Part shown: positions 12,190 through 22,886 of the stretch, piece by piece
Layout: each line of letters begins with the position of its first letter
Numbering within the stretch: position 1 is the first letter of the stretch
Assembly: GCA_900175165.2 (NCBI GenBank)
Contig: FWWN02000663.1
Span: 39,774-103,773 of the forward strand
DNA from: Rhizomucor pusillus
Lineage: Eukaryota; Mucoromycota; Mucoromycetes; Mucorales; Lichtheimiaceae
Length of the DNA stretch: 64,000 bases
Reading direction: 5' to 3'
Notes under the pieces: model-generated
The model's input: only the letters and a program-made list of their open reading frames with translations
What the model was told of the DNA's origin: nothing
The model's database searches: none
Position numbers and translations under genes: made by a program

Positions 12190-13254
12190 ATGGCCACCAC
12201 CACTACTTCAACTTTGCCTGTCGAACCATCACGAACGCATAACTCCATTCCATCGTTAGGTAATATAATAAACTGAATGCTTTGAATGGATTAGGACTCC
12301 TCTATTTACATTCTGTGAATTCTTCCAGTATGGAACAAGTTACTGCTCGGTCGAATGGCGCCGCCGCTGTCGTCGTCGCCGCACCACCGTGCGCCGAAAC
12401 TTCGAACACAGCCTTCCAGCACATTCACTGTTCTCTCATGTTCCTCGCAAGCTACATCGTCTCATATTTCGACCGGACCTGAGCAAGAAGATATGTTCGC
12501 TTCTAATATCCAAGGCAGCAACAATGCATGTGAACAAGGCAGCAAAGTGATGCCATCGGAAAAATCGTTACTTCAAACAGAACGGGTTCCAGCATCGCCA
12601 CCTCCGTCGTACGACGATCCCATCCATCCGTGGGCCATGTGCGGGCGAGACCGATCGTCATCGTCAGCGTGTGACCACAACGTAGACAACGAGGACAAGG
12701 AGGAAGAAGAAACATTGCCGCCCTATGTTTGCACTATCTCACGCGCTGGTCGCGTGTACATCAAGAAAGAAATGGACTCGCCCCAAAAGAAGGCCAAGAA
12801 GCGATCGTGGAAGTAAGTTTAAATTTATCCCGCATTGTGGAAAAAAAACGATAGATTGCATAACTCACCCATGTATTCTAGGCACTTGTATTTATCCGTG
12901 TGGGGCACATGCCTGCGTGTATCCAAACACGAGTTCAAAACCGACCTGGAGATACAAGAAGCAGCGCCTCTGATTAGCACATTTTCAATGCAAGATGCAG
13001 AAGCTGGCTTGGCAACAGATTATACAAAGCGCAAGCACGTTATTCGAGTCAGGATACCCAATGGTCCCCAGTTCCTCATCCGCTGCGAGACAGAGCGTGA
13101 TGCTGTTCTGTGGATCGATGCCATGCAGGCTTCGATCAATGTCAGCTGCGATTTGGATACCCGGCCCATGCCAGAGTTTGCGTTCGCACGACGGAGACGG
13201 CTCCATCATCGTGGTCACAGTCGGCGTCGACGCGGCGCCGGTAGCAGCTCCTAA
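12190..13254 (+). CDS. PH (pleckstrin homology)-domain protein
   Basis: Three exons (12190-12259, 12329-12812, 12882-13254) give 927 nt and 308 aa. Exon 1 (MATTTTSTLPVEPSR) was recovered because it joins in frame to the main frame across a 69-nt intron with good consensus. The N-terminal 150 residues are Ser/Pro-rich and acidic, with a short PPPSYDDP motif. The PH domain runs from about LPPYVCTISRAGRVYIKKE across the second intron (SWKHLYLSVWGTCLRVSKHE) to CETERDAVLWIDAMQASINV, whose Trp in the last helix is the family hallmark. The C-terminus is Arg-rich (ARRRRLHHRGHSRRRRG). Role unknown; PH domains bind phosphoinositides or proteins. Similar fungal proteins exist but I cannot name an orthologue. 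Confidence 0.8.
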
Positions 13255-15261
13255 GGCTGATACATAACCATCCCATCATCATCATCGTCATCACACTGAT
13301 GATGACCAATGTATAAAATTATACCGAAAAAGTTGGCATTCTTCTTGCAAAATATCCAATCCCTCATCGCACACACACTCACACACACATCCACCACTGC
13401 ATTCCTTGTTCTTGATAAACGTGATATATTACACATCGTGATGCGTATAAAAATGTGTAAAAATCCGGACCGCGGGTTTACAGAGATGATATGGAAGTTC
13501 CACGGAGGCGATCCTTATCCTCCTGGATGCAAGACATATGTACTTATGTCTTATCTTTCTCTCGGGGAAGTTTGCCAAGAACTATACAAAACGCCACTCG
13601 GCCCATCAAACGCTGCGAACATATATTTACGTCGATCAATATTTGTGATTGACGAGTTACACTGCAATTGAGAAAAAAGTACTGTCAGGGATTTGGAACC
13701 CTTTGGGGGTGGCTTGCATTTTGCAGTAGATCAATAGTAATGATAATATGGGAATGCCCGACGGGAGCCTACTTATTCCCAGCACTAATGAAGTTCATAC
13801 TCATTATTTACAGCTATGCGACAATCTAGATGAGCATTTATTCATGTGCATTATATACTTCCCACCATGATATTAACTGCAAAGTGTACCTTGCATCAGT
13901 AATGAACATCAGATATCCCGACGAACAAGTCATTACAAAAAATTTAATTGCATATTCACTATTTTCTCGGCCGATCCGACGATGGTGAGTAATAGCAGGA
14001 TCATCACATATGGTTAAACGTTGCTATGTAGATGATGAGCTTTACTCTGATTTCTGCCTTTTGTCGTCAATTGGCCCCCCTTTTTTTAATATTCGCACAG
14101 AGCTTCTGAAAACTGGCGTAACTTTAGATCTATTTGCTATTTGAGATTACTCGTCATCGCAACGCAGATTATTTACTTTGGATGCCACAACGATACCAGC
14201 TTTTACTATTTCGGCCTGCTTTGGTGTTGAATATTGAAAACAATATCCACGTTACAATTAGCTCTAAGCGAAAAAGAAAATCATCCCAATGAGTCTGTGC
14301 AACCACGCGGCCCAGTTGGGTTGTTGAATAAGATTCATGCCGGTCATTGTTGCCCCCCAGTCTCCGAAACCTGTTGCTGTTGCTAGGCATCATGTAACAA
14401 GCGCAAGATGAAACAGCGGATCTCCTACCACTAAAGTTGACATCCTGTAAGACCCGAAAATATGAAACTTGTTTTAACACGATATTGGTGCTTTCAGTCG
14501 ATGCAACAGAAATTTAGCTTCTCCAAAAAGAATAAAGATACCGGTTTAATCTGTCGCACTATAAAAACACTAACAAAGAGAATAGAGAATACACTTGCAC
14601 ACAGAAATCCAACGTATGTACAGTTTGCATCGTAAACCAATTTTCACGCGTTGCACCCATACACAATCAGATGTATCAAATGCTCGTTTCAAGACGATAA
14701 GCAAAGACACGTGAAAGCAGAATCCGAACTTCCATCAATCCAAGGAAGATGGGGACCTGGTCAATGTTTAAAACGCATTTAACATTCCATTTTCAAGCGA
14801 ACAGCAGGATAATCGTGTTCTGATCACGTACAATCAACGATTAATGGCTGACTAAAACCGATATGCGAACATTCTATCGACATGGAAGACAAGACGACAC
14901 GTTCGTTCTTGTCGTTGCTACCTTTGAAGTTTTTATACGCAATGCTTTTGAAGCTGCTAGATACCATTAGTTTGGCTCTGCTAGCATATATTATGTGATA
15001 TATTTTATATGCCAGGATCTGTTCTTCAAAACGAGGCATTTTCATCGAGTATGCATTGCTATATATCTGCCTAGGAAGTGGGATGTAATCTCAGCAAAAT
15101 CAGGAGTTCAATTTTTTGACGTCTGAGGCCCGATTGTTTGATAAGTATCACATGCTTATGTTCGTTTTATCCGATACCTCCGCCCGCATTTTCCTCTTCT
15201 TTCACCCAACTATTTTTTTTTCTCTAACCACAGCAGCAGTAGCAGTCAGCCAGCCAGTCTT
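13255..15261. other. 2-kb AT-rich intergenic region
   Basis: I found no exon with family similarity, no RNA gene and no mobile-element signature. The first 400 bp carry CA-rich and CAT-rich simple sequence and are probably the 3' UTR of the PH gene. A pyrimidine-rich run ending in CACAG at 15214-15233 may be the acceptor of a 5'-UTR intron of OPI1. Confidence 0.45.
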
Positions 15262-16303
15262 ATGTTGGAAACAACAAGCACAGAGCAGCAGCAGCAAAAA
15301 TACGCTGATCAGGGTCGACTACGAATACGATCGTCGGCATCGTCGCGATCGACGTCGCCAGTACGATCGGCTCCGTACCACACAAAGCCGCAGCAACAGC
15401 GCGCTGCAGGTATGCGGCCGCCCCAACCTCCCTCAGGCGGTGGTGGTGGTACCTGGCAGCAGTTGGTGGTGCACGCCAGCTCGGCCGCAGGCACCACAGC
15501 CGCGGTCGTGAGCGAGGAATCCATGAAGTGTTTAAAGTACTGCCTCAGCTGGCTACAGTATGCGGTCCAGCACATTGAACAGCAGATGACACTGCTGCGT
15601 AATTTCCTTGTATCGCTTGCAACGTCCTCAACTACTACTTCTTCTACAAACTCGCTCGCTGTACCGGGCCCGTCACCGTCCATATTATCGTCTATCAAGA
15701 AAGACATTGTCGATACGTTGCGAAAAGTCGTGGATGTCATTAGTAAATATGCAGGAAGTTCATTACCTCAGCACGCTCGGGTGGCAGTGCGAGGTTTTAT
15801 CTTGAACTTGCCTAGCCGGTGGGTAGGTGGATCTCCGATGCATATATTATTCTTTTTTTTTGTTATTCACATGAAAACTGATATGCTAGGCAACCGTGAG
15901 TGACATCCGATCCACCACAACGTCTCCAGCAACTTCGCCTATGCTGAAACCATCAAACATCCAACAGCCGAACGGCGATCCGCAGGCCATTCCCCAACGC
16001 AGCAGCAAAGGTCACGAAGAAACAGCCATCCGGTTGCTCACATTTGGCCAGGAATCGGTGGATATGCTTCAGTCTGTTTCAAATGTATTTTCGGATACGG
16101 TTGATCGCGCAGAAGTATGGTTAGACCGCCTGCGCAGCATGCGTGGTGGTAACAGCAACACAGCAGCAAGCAATGATCCGCAAAGTGATAAGGAAGAACG
16201 CATTCAATTGCCACCCATCCGGTCGCTAGATCTCCCTCCCACAGAGAAACACCAACGCCAGCAGCATCCAGGCGATAACGATGCTATGGAGACAGATCAA
16301 TAA
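15262..16303 (+). CDS. OPI1: Opi1-family transcriptional regulator
   Basis: In yeast Opi1 represses phospholipid-synthesis genes and shuttles between ER membrane and nucleus in response to phosphatidic acid. Two exons (15262-15822, 15890-16303; intron 67 nt, phase 0) give 324 aa. After a Ser/Gln-rich N-terminus come the family blocks: ESMKCLKYCLSWLQYAVQHI at about 90-110, KKDIVDTLRKVVDVISKYAG, LPQHARVAVRGFILNLPSRW at the exon end, and ETAIRLLTFGQESVDMLQSV with FSDTVDRAEVWLDRL after the intron. The repressor-type C-terminal block is clear. I do not see a typical leucine zipper, nor a firm FFAT motif or basic PA-binding stretch like those of yeast Opi1, so lipid sensing may differ. The start is the first ATG of the frame; an upstream 5'-UTR exon is possible. 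Confidence 0.9.
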
Positions 16304-16674
16304 GAAGCATACCCCATTCTCTTCTTCCTCTTTTTCCGCACACCCTCTCATTGCATTGTTTTTAACTCCTTTCTTCCTTTCTTTCTAAATTTTCCTATTT
16401 TCATACTGTGTACTTTACTCCCCAAAAATATACATATCTAGCCAAATCACATGCAAAAACATGAAAGAAAACGTTACCATGTGCAAAAAGATAACTTGAA
16501 ACTATTGTTGACCCCGAAATCAGTTGATTCATCGTTATTCCTGTTTGAAGATGGCGGTGATGTGAAAGGTATTATGCTACAGTTTGAAGGATTGGTCTGA
16601 TGTGTATGAAAGAGAGAGTGTGTGCGCGTATGTGTGTGTGAGAGGATAATAGCGGGCAAAAGTTGTTGTCCTTT
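16304..16674. other. Convergent 3' region of OPI1 and SGF11
   Basis: 371 bp between the stop codons of two convergent genes. Pyrimidine-rich after the OPI1 stop; no other feature seen. Confidence 0.4.
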
Positions 16675-17863
16675 TTAGAACTTTGTGGATGACGAAGAAC
16701 TCTTTAGCTTTTTGACGCGCGAGACACCGTTGGCTGGAGCACCGCCTCCTCCCGCTGCACCTGGCTAAATAGGAGGACTTAGCGCGCATTTATGCTTTCA
16801 TGTTTGACTTTTTCAAACACTTACCAGGGCTGATCTCTTCTTCTTTTTAGCGTCAGACAATGAACTAGGCGTGTTAGACTCTGGATCACTGAGTGTCACA
16901 GACTCATGGTCTGAAGAAGCTGCTGCGGAAGTAAACGGCGAAGAAGATCCAAGTCTATGCATGCATGTATCTCAATCCTTCAGACACATTGCAAATCCTT
17001 TCTCATCCATACCTTCTATTTGCTACTCGACTTGATTGTCGACCGGCTAATCCCATGCACTTTTCCAAGTGCGGTGCATAACGAGACGCTGCAATCATCT
17101 TGTGGCAGCTTACACATTCATACAAAGGTAGATTGTTCGACGAGTAGCTGTTTCCAAAAATATCCTGTCCAGGCCGATGTGCTGCACAGAGAGATAAAGC
17201 TGTTAGATAGAGAAGAAAAGAAGAGCAAGATCTCCTCCCGGCATCATACTTACAGTAGTCTCGACACCTAACAGCGGCTAAAATTCAGCAATAAATTCAT
17301 TAAACGAAAAGGATTATTAGTACTTACCGAGTTTGACATATCTGACATATATTTTTCGCTTGTTTTACATCCTTGTGAACCTCAGAGATCACATCGTATA
17401 TGCATTCGTCGATCAGATCACCCAGCAACGAAAATGCCTGAAAATAATAAGCCATTAATTAAACCGTCTAGATGCATGGTATCGTGGTGCTTGTTACCAT
17501 CGTAGCCTTGGTAGTATTGATCGTTGAATCTTTCTTGTTACTATCGGCTGTCTCATTGTTGACGTTGCGTAGATTTTCCTGCAGAACAGAGTGTGTCTGC
17601 TGCAATTCATCCAATTTCCTGTTGCGCTCGGAAAGAAGCTTTTTAAAGAGACTACAAAGGATTTGCGTTGTAAATATTCCCAACAACCACAGGTCGCCAC
17701 AGCAGCAACAGCCGCCAAAGTTTCCTTACACCCACCTTGTCTGTGAATCTCTTTGCTGCTTCTCGGCAGCAACTTGGGCATTCTCAGCCGAATCAGTTGC
17801 TGCTGCACCGGACGATCCGCCGGTGGATGCCAGGTTGTCCTTTTGAGATTGAGATTTATGCAT
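16675..17863 (-). CDS. SGF11: SAGA-associated factor 11 (Sgf11/ATXN7L3-type) of the H2B deubiquitinase module
   Basis: Sgf11 anchors and activates the Ubp8 ubiquitin protease of SAGA. Seven exons (17736-17863, 17498-17651, 17328-17437, 17254-17267, 17013-17181, 16825-16954, 16675-16764) total 795 nt and 264 aa. Exon 4 is a 14-nt microexon. Residues 1-94 are polar and coiled-coil-like. AFSLLGDLIDECIYDVISEV plus HKDVKQAK is the N-terminal helix that packs in the module. DIFGNS precedes the diagnostic zinc finger YECVSCHKMIAASRYAPHLE followed by KCMGLAGRQSSR (Cys-x2-Cys ... His-x3-Cys). The C-terminal tail is Ser-rich with a KKKKR nuclear-type patch and a Gly run. An extra Cys pair (ICQICQ) before the microexon is not part of the canonical finger. 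The zinc finger makes the identity firm. Confidence 0.93.
17254..17267 (-). other. 14-nt microexon of SGF11
   Basis: GTGTCGAGACTACT on the coding strand, preceded by TTAG and followed by GTAAGT. Only its inclusion keeps the frame between ICQICQTR and the DIFGNS segment; the nearby alternative acceptor at TTTTAG brings an in-frame TAG. Confidence 0.8.
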
Positions 17864-18195
17864 CTTTTGGATCTAGACAGACCAAACTTTGCGACGAGGA
17901 GAGAGCAATGTGAAATCCGCTCAAGACGTACACACACTCCGGTCTGCCACCCCCACCTCTCCTCTTTTCGCTTTTGGAAAAATCAATGCTGTCATACAAC
18001 AGCTTCAGATTTCACTCTATCTTCTCAAAACACACTGCTGTGTAAAACAGAAAAAGAGAATATATATCCATTGCAAATGATGAGGTTGAAACAAATGTTC
18101 AAAGAGAGAGAGACAGAGAGAGGGAGATCATACGTGTTTGATGCTCCAATACATATGCTTATACAAGTAAAGGCCTCATTTTTCTTTTTCTTCTT

Positions 18196-19656
18196 TTACT
18201 TTGCGTGTCCTTCCTTCTCCTTCACTATGTCTAAATCATTCAATCCGGTTAGAGATATTTAATACTCAATGAGGTAGTTCCGCTAAAAATGACGTACCAA
18301 AGTATCGGTGATCCATCGCTTCCTGTGCGGTCAAACGCTCCTGGTGGTCGTAGCGTAATAGATGATCCAAGAAATCAATTGCTTCGTCAGATACAAATCG
18401 GTGGTTTTCGTTGGTAATGAACTTGGTCCAGGGTTTACGTGGATATCTACGATATATAATAAAGTGTTAGTCTCTCTATTAAAATACCTACTCTGTAACG
18501 ACGAACCTTCCAAGAATGTCGTGATAATGTTGGTCGAGTTCTATGTCGTACTTGTCGAGGTAAGCAAACAATTCATCTGTACCAAGGACACGCGCGATCT
18601 TGACAAGCTGGTCGTAGTTATCATGGCCGTGGAAGAATGGTTCTTTGCGGAATATCTGCAGATTATATGTTTAGCGCCTTCTCTTCCTCTTCCTCTAGAC
18701 TTTGCTGCTGCACTAACCATGCTAGCAAACATGCAGCCGTAGCTCCACATATCAAGACTGTAGTCGTAATCCTGGAAATCCACAAGCAACTCTGGGCCTT
18801 TGAAGTACCGAGAGGCGACTCGGACGTTATACTCTGTTCCTGGATGATAGAATTCTGCAAGACCCCAATCAATCAATCGCAGCTGTATATCATTTTTTCG
18901 ACTATTAGTGCCACTCAATAACTTTTGCGTGTGCTTCAACGCTTACTTGGCGTTTCTCGTGATCAATCATGACATTGTGAGGTTTTACATCGCGGTGCAT
19001 GATGCCTCGAGAGTGACAAAAATCAAGTGCCTAGCAGCAATAGCAGCAGGTGTTAAGATCAGGAAACACGGTCATATCTGAGCACCACCTATACCTTTAA
19101 CAATTCAAACATGTAATATCGGATATCATAGTCTGTAAAACGAGGATAAAGGATCTTAAAGTCTGTGTTGTTGACATATTCCGAGATGAGAGCTGGCGTT
19201 TTCGACTAGGAGAAGAAATATAATTTCATTATCCACAGTAACGACTTGGACGACTTTTCCATTCATCATATACCTGAGGATCCCTAACAACATCCAGCAA
19301 TGCCACTACATTGGGTCCGCCAGCAAGGTTCTGAAGAATCTTTATCTCGCGTTTAATTTTCTTCTTCTTTACTGGCTTGAGGACCTTGATGATGCATTTT
19401 TCGCCATTTGTAATGTTGATGCCCTCAAACACTTCAGAGTATTTTCCTCGACCGACTTTGCGAATGATCTCATAGTTCTCTTGTAATCTAAAACGGAACC
19501 AGTGAATAGTTGGGGCTTTGCAAAAGCAGCAAAAAGTGATCGTTACCCCCATTGGACCTGAAGGTTGTCGTAATCCCAGTATGAAGGCGGCATTTTCGAG
19601 TTCACGTCAGCGTAGCACCTGGCTACGCTCGTGCATGGAAGGCCTGTTGACGCCAT
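18196..19656 (-). CDS. CKA1: Casein kinase 2 catalytic subunit alpha
   Basis: Constitutive acidophilic Ser/Thr kinase. Eight exons (19547-19656, 19274-19487, 19095-19205, 18947-19030, 18718-18882, 18507-18655, 18298-18446, 18196-18230) total 1017 nt and 338 aa, the family length. Seen: [13 protein letters not shown] (Gly loop), [20 protein letters not shown] (catalytic Lys and the basic cluster typical of CK2), [15 protein letters not shown] (catalytic loop), [10 protein letters not shown] (DWG in place of DFG, a CK2 hallmark), [13 protein letters not shown]. The start ATG opens [19 protein letters not shown], the N-terminal segment that contacts the activation loop in CK2. The last exon is a 35-nt piece ending EKEGHAK; without that splice the frame would end after a different 10-residue tail. 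Confidence 0.96.
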
Positions 19657-19920
19657 GACTGGAGAGTAGCTTGTTGTGGCAGGCAAAAGGCGCACCTCCA
19701 AACCTCTTTGTGCACCACTTCTTCAAGTGTGACTAAAAAACTCCGCACATCTGTTCTTTGCGTTCTTTGGCAGCCACGCGCAATTTCGTTGCAAAATCGT
19801 ATTGGCATATCAGGAACACCACACACTCTCTCTCTTGACGAAATAAATCAAACAAGAAAGAAAGAAAGAAAAGAAAAGAAAAGAAAAGAGCAGAAGTAGC
19901 CTTTTTGAAGCACACAAAGT

Positions 19921-20895
19921 TTATACTAGTTTCTTTGCTACAAAGAAGTTCTTGTAGTGCTGCATTTGCCACAGGCAGATACCACCAAGGACTATGATCT
20001 GCAGCAGCGTCCACCACACGACTCTGGAGTTTGTCAATTCAGATTGATCTCGGAATTCGGCCTCACGTTCCTTGATAGCGAACGAATGAATAAATGAGAA
20101 ATTCACTCATTGATGATGTTGGAAAGATGCAAACTAACCTTTTGGAATGTCTGTTCTCGACGGATATCTTGAACACGCTGGTTCAGTTCGTGGATACGCA
20201 TAGCGAGATCTGGTTTAAAAGTGGATAAATATATAGATGTTCAATAAAATGATCGTGATAAAACCATGCTAACCTGTCAAGGTCTCAGTGTGATCGTGGT
20301 GATCAGCAGCCGGATCATCAAAATCCATGTCAAATGTCATTCTCTGGTACTGCACGTGAGCGGTTGAACTTGCTTCAAGACAAGATATACCACTTACAGT
20401 CTTTGTGGAATCGAACCACGAGTTGCTGATAGTAGACAGGCAAATTAAATGGTCTCCAGAGTCCTGCGAAGTAAAAGTGAATCGTCCAGAGGCTTCACCC
20501 TCTCTGTCGGTAAGCAGATGACCTTGTGGTTGTTCCTGTACATTGCACGGTCAGCAGAAAAACGCGTGCTTAGATGCTGCCAACGTCGTATACCTCGACA
20601 GTGATCTTGATGCGAACTTCCGGGTTGACAATCCATTGGTTCTGAGTAGCAGAGAACTGCTCTGCCTTGTAAATACCTGAGAAGAAAGACGGCATCGCTT
20701 GCTTAGCATCACTATCGAGCGCTGTGCCTGCTACCACCCACCAGTAACCATCGTCTGTGTTGGCAGCTCCTCTACAAAGCATTTCTTTTCTGATCCCTCC
20801 AAATAAAAGTACAATGCGTTGGCAACATTGGCGAGACTGAGCAGCACTAGAGTTAGCACGGCTAGCGAGGACCGCAGGGACAAATGAGAGGTCAT
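19921..20895 (-). CDS. p24/TMED cargo receptor, alpha subfamily (Erp/TMED4-9 type)
   Basis: Type I membrane protein of COPII/COPI vesicles in ER-Golgi traffic. Six exons (20742-20895, 20594-20676, 20398-20535, 20274-20349, 20139-20209, 19921-20070) total 672 nt and 223 aa. Residues 1-27 are a signal peptide ([14 protein letters not shown]). The mature protein begins [20 protein letters not shown], the start of the GOLD domain; the second GOLD cysteine is in [16 protein letters not shown] coiled coil ([20 protein letters not shown]) follows, then one membrane helix and a short cytosolic tail [12 protein letters not shown] with a diphenylalanine and a KKLV di-lysine signal for COPI. The tail and the CFVEELP motif point to the alpha subfamily. 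It lies head-to-head with CDC43, 164 bp apart. Confidence 0.94.
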
Positions 20896-21059
20896 GTCGG
20901 CGGGAAAAACCGAGGAATAATGTTGCAACAGCAGCAGCAGAGAGCTTCAACTGTGCACCCGCACAGAATTAGAAAAGGGCGAATTTGGATAGCCGACTCA
21001 AAAATGGTTGCCAGGTAGGCAGGTAGGCAGGCAGGCAGGCTCAGGGCCAAGTTCTTGCA
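20896..21059. promoter_or_regulatory. 164-bp divergent promoter region, p24 gene / CDC43
   Basis: Only 164 bp separate the two start codons, so both 5' UTRs and promoters must be compact or overlap. The strip holds a short CAG-type run (20929-20942) and a GGCA tetranucleotide run (21015-21038). No TATA box seen. Confidence 0.5.
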
Positions 21060-22647
21060 ATGTCCTCCTCCAGCACAGCACCCGATTTCGAACGCGACAA
21101 GCATGTCAAGTACTTTGTCTCAAACTTGAGAATGCTTCCCAATGCATACACGGAGACAGAGACTAATAGGTCAGAACTCTTGAAAAGCGTGACATATGCA
21201 GAGTTGAAAAGCTCATTGCGCAAGTACGTAGAATGACGCTGGGCTTCTTTTGTCTGGCAGCTCTTGAACTGCTCGGCGCGCTGGAAACTGCAGTGTCAGA
21301 GCAAGATAGGAAAGACTGGATCGAATGGATATACGCTCAGCAGATTTGGGGAACAGGCTCTGATCCAGGTATTTTCTCTCTTTCTCTCTCTCTCGCTCTG
21401 TAAAAGGAAAGCATTAAAAAAGGGGGCGGGTATATTCTCCAGATCTGAATGAAGGGCACTGTGGATTCCGGGGGTCACCGTATTCTGGAAGAAAATTCGA
21501 TCCTGCAGCGGTTAGTCAGAGAGAAAAGCCAGCAGCGAGCGAGCGAGGACGACGCTTAATTATCTCTGTATAGACAGTATCCGAGCATATACCCTACGAT
21601 ACAGCACATATCACAAATACCTACACGGCACTGCTTTCTTTACTCATTTTAGGCGACGACCTTTCTCGCGTCAACAAGAACGGCATCGTTCGTACCATAA
21701 AACTTATGCAGCAAGAGGATGGAAGGTTGGCACGCGCATGCACGCGTTAACGTCAGCCTATCTAAAGAAAAATTACGTAGTGTTACACCTAGCAAGGACA
21801 GTTTAGAAAAGGATGCTCGGTTTTTGTACTGTGCATGCGCGGTATCTTACATTTTGAACGATTGGTCAGGCTTGGACGTTGAGAAATCGGTGCAATATGC
21901 TCGCAGTTTACAGGTAAACCCGTTTGCCTCATTGTCCCAAATTTTTATACTTGAAGCTAACTTGCAGCTGCTAGTCATATGAAGGCACGTTTGGACAGGT
22001 TCCAGAAAGCGAAGCGCACGGTAACGTAGTAGCAATAGTATTGACAACATGAACTTCCGACGACTCATTTGGAAGATGAAGGCGGATCGACGTTTTGCGG
22101 CGTGGGTGCACTCACGTTGCTCAACAAACAAAGCGAGGGTTTCATCGATAGAGACAAGCTGATATTCTGGTGCTTGAACCAGCAGACAACTGGATTCGCG
22201 GGACGGGTCAACAAGGACGCCGATGCATGCTATTGCTTCTGGATCGGAGCTGCTCTTGATGTAAGCAATCTGTTCCTAAAAGATAAAAAACGGTAATAAT
22301 TTCACTGATGTAATGCAATGGTAACAAAAAGATGCTCGGAGCTTTCGACATGGTCGAGCACCGACAATGCCGCGAATTTTTAATCGCCTGTCAAACCAAG
22401 ATTGGCGGATTCGGAAAGACTCCAGGCAGTCTTCCAGGCAAGTGAAGAAAGAGAGCAGGTGGAGAAAGGGGGAAAAATAATAAGCGCGTTCTTTGTGTAA
22501 ACAGACGTGATGCATTCGTACATGGCTGTGGCGAGCATGTCGCTGCTCAAGGAACCAGGCATCGCATCCATTTCGTCAGCCATCAATGCTCCGTTATCAT
22601 CTGTAGAGCGCCTGAAAGCTACCAAATTTTGGCAATCGGATGAATAA
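21060..22647 (+). CDS. CDC43: Protein geranylgeranyltransferase type I beta subunit
   Basis: Catalytic zinc-binding subunit that attaches geranylgeranyl to CaaL proteins such as Rho GTPases. Nine exons (21060-21169, 21232-21368, 21443-21510, 21574-21725, 21757-21913, 21975-22020, 22082-22260, 22332-22437, 22505-22647) total 1098 nt and 365 aa. Family blocks: FERDKHVKYFVSNLRMLPNA, GHCGFRGSPYSG, SLLILGDDLSRVNKNGIVRT, FLYCACAVSYILNDWSGLDV, GGSTFCGVGALTLL, GFAGRVNKDADACYCFWIGA (zinc-ligand Asp and Cys) and GSLPDVMHSYMAVASM (zinc-ligand His). Order and motifs fit the type I enzyme better than farnesyl- or Rab-GGTase. A polar insert (SKEKLRSVTPSKDSLEKD) precedes FLYCACAV. Intron 8 (22438-22504) begins GC rather than GT; using the nearby GT shifts the frame and loses the histidine motif. 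Confidence 0.94.
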
Positions 22648-22681
22648 ATGGGATGATTCGTAATCAAAGAGAGAAGGGAAG

Positions 22682-22805
22682 GAAGAACAAGAAAGTGCAC
22701 GAACATGCGAGCAAGTGCCCATTCCCCATTCCATATTTGGATTGGGCTTGTTTCATTCCGTTTCTCACAAATTCCAACTTTTTCTTTTTTATGCAGCTAT
22801 AAATA
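22682..22805 (+). promoter_or_regulatory. HSP70 promoter: heat-shock-element-like repeats and TATA box
   Basis: TATAAATA lies at 22798-22805, 82 bp before the HSP70 start. Upstream, TTC triplets recur exactly every 10 bp at 22752, 22762 and 22772, the spacing of a step-type heat shock element, and a GAA-rich string (GAAGAACAAGAAAG) lies at 22682-22695. HSF binding is inferred, not shown. Confidence 0.55.
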
Positions 22806-22886
22806 CAGGGCTCTGACTTCCCGTCTCTCGCCTTTTTTCTTCACTTGTCTTTTCCTGATTTAATCCATCGCATATATACACAAAAG

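Noticed and set aside
20402..20422. tRNA-like B-box (GGTTCGATTCC) on the minus strand
   Set aside because: It lies inside a coding exon of the p24 gene ([10 protein letters not shown]) with no A-box or cloverleaf around it.
20929..21040. GCA/GGCA repeats as a mobile-element end
   Set aside because: Simple tandem repeats only, no terminal inverted repeats or target-site duplication.
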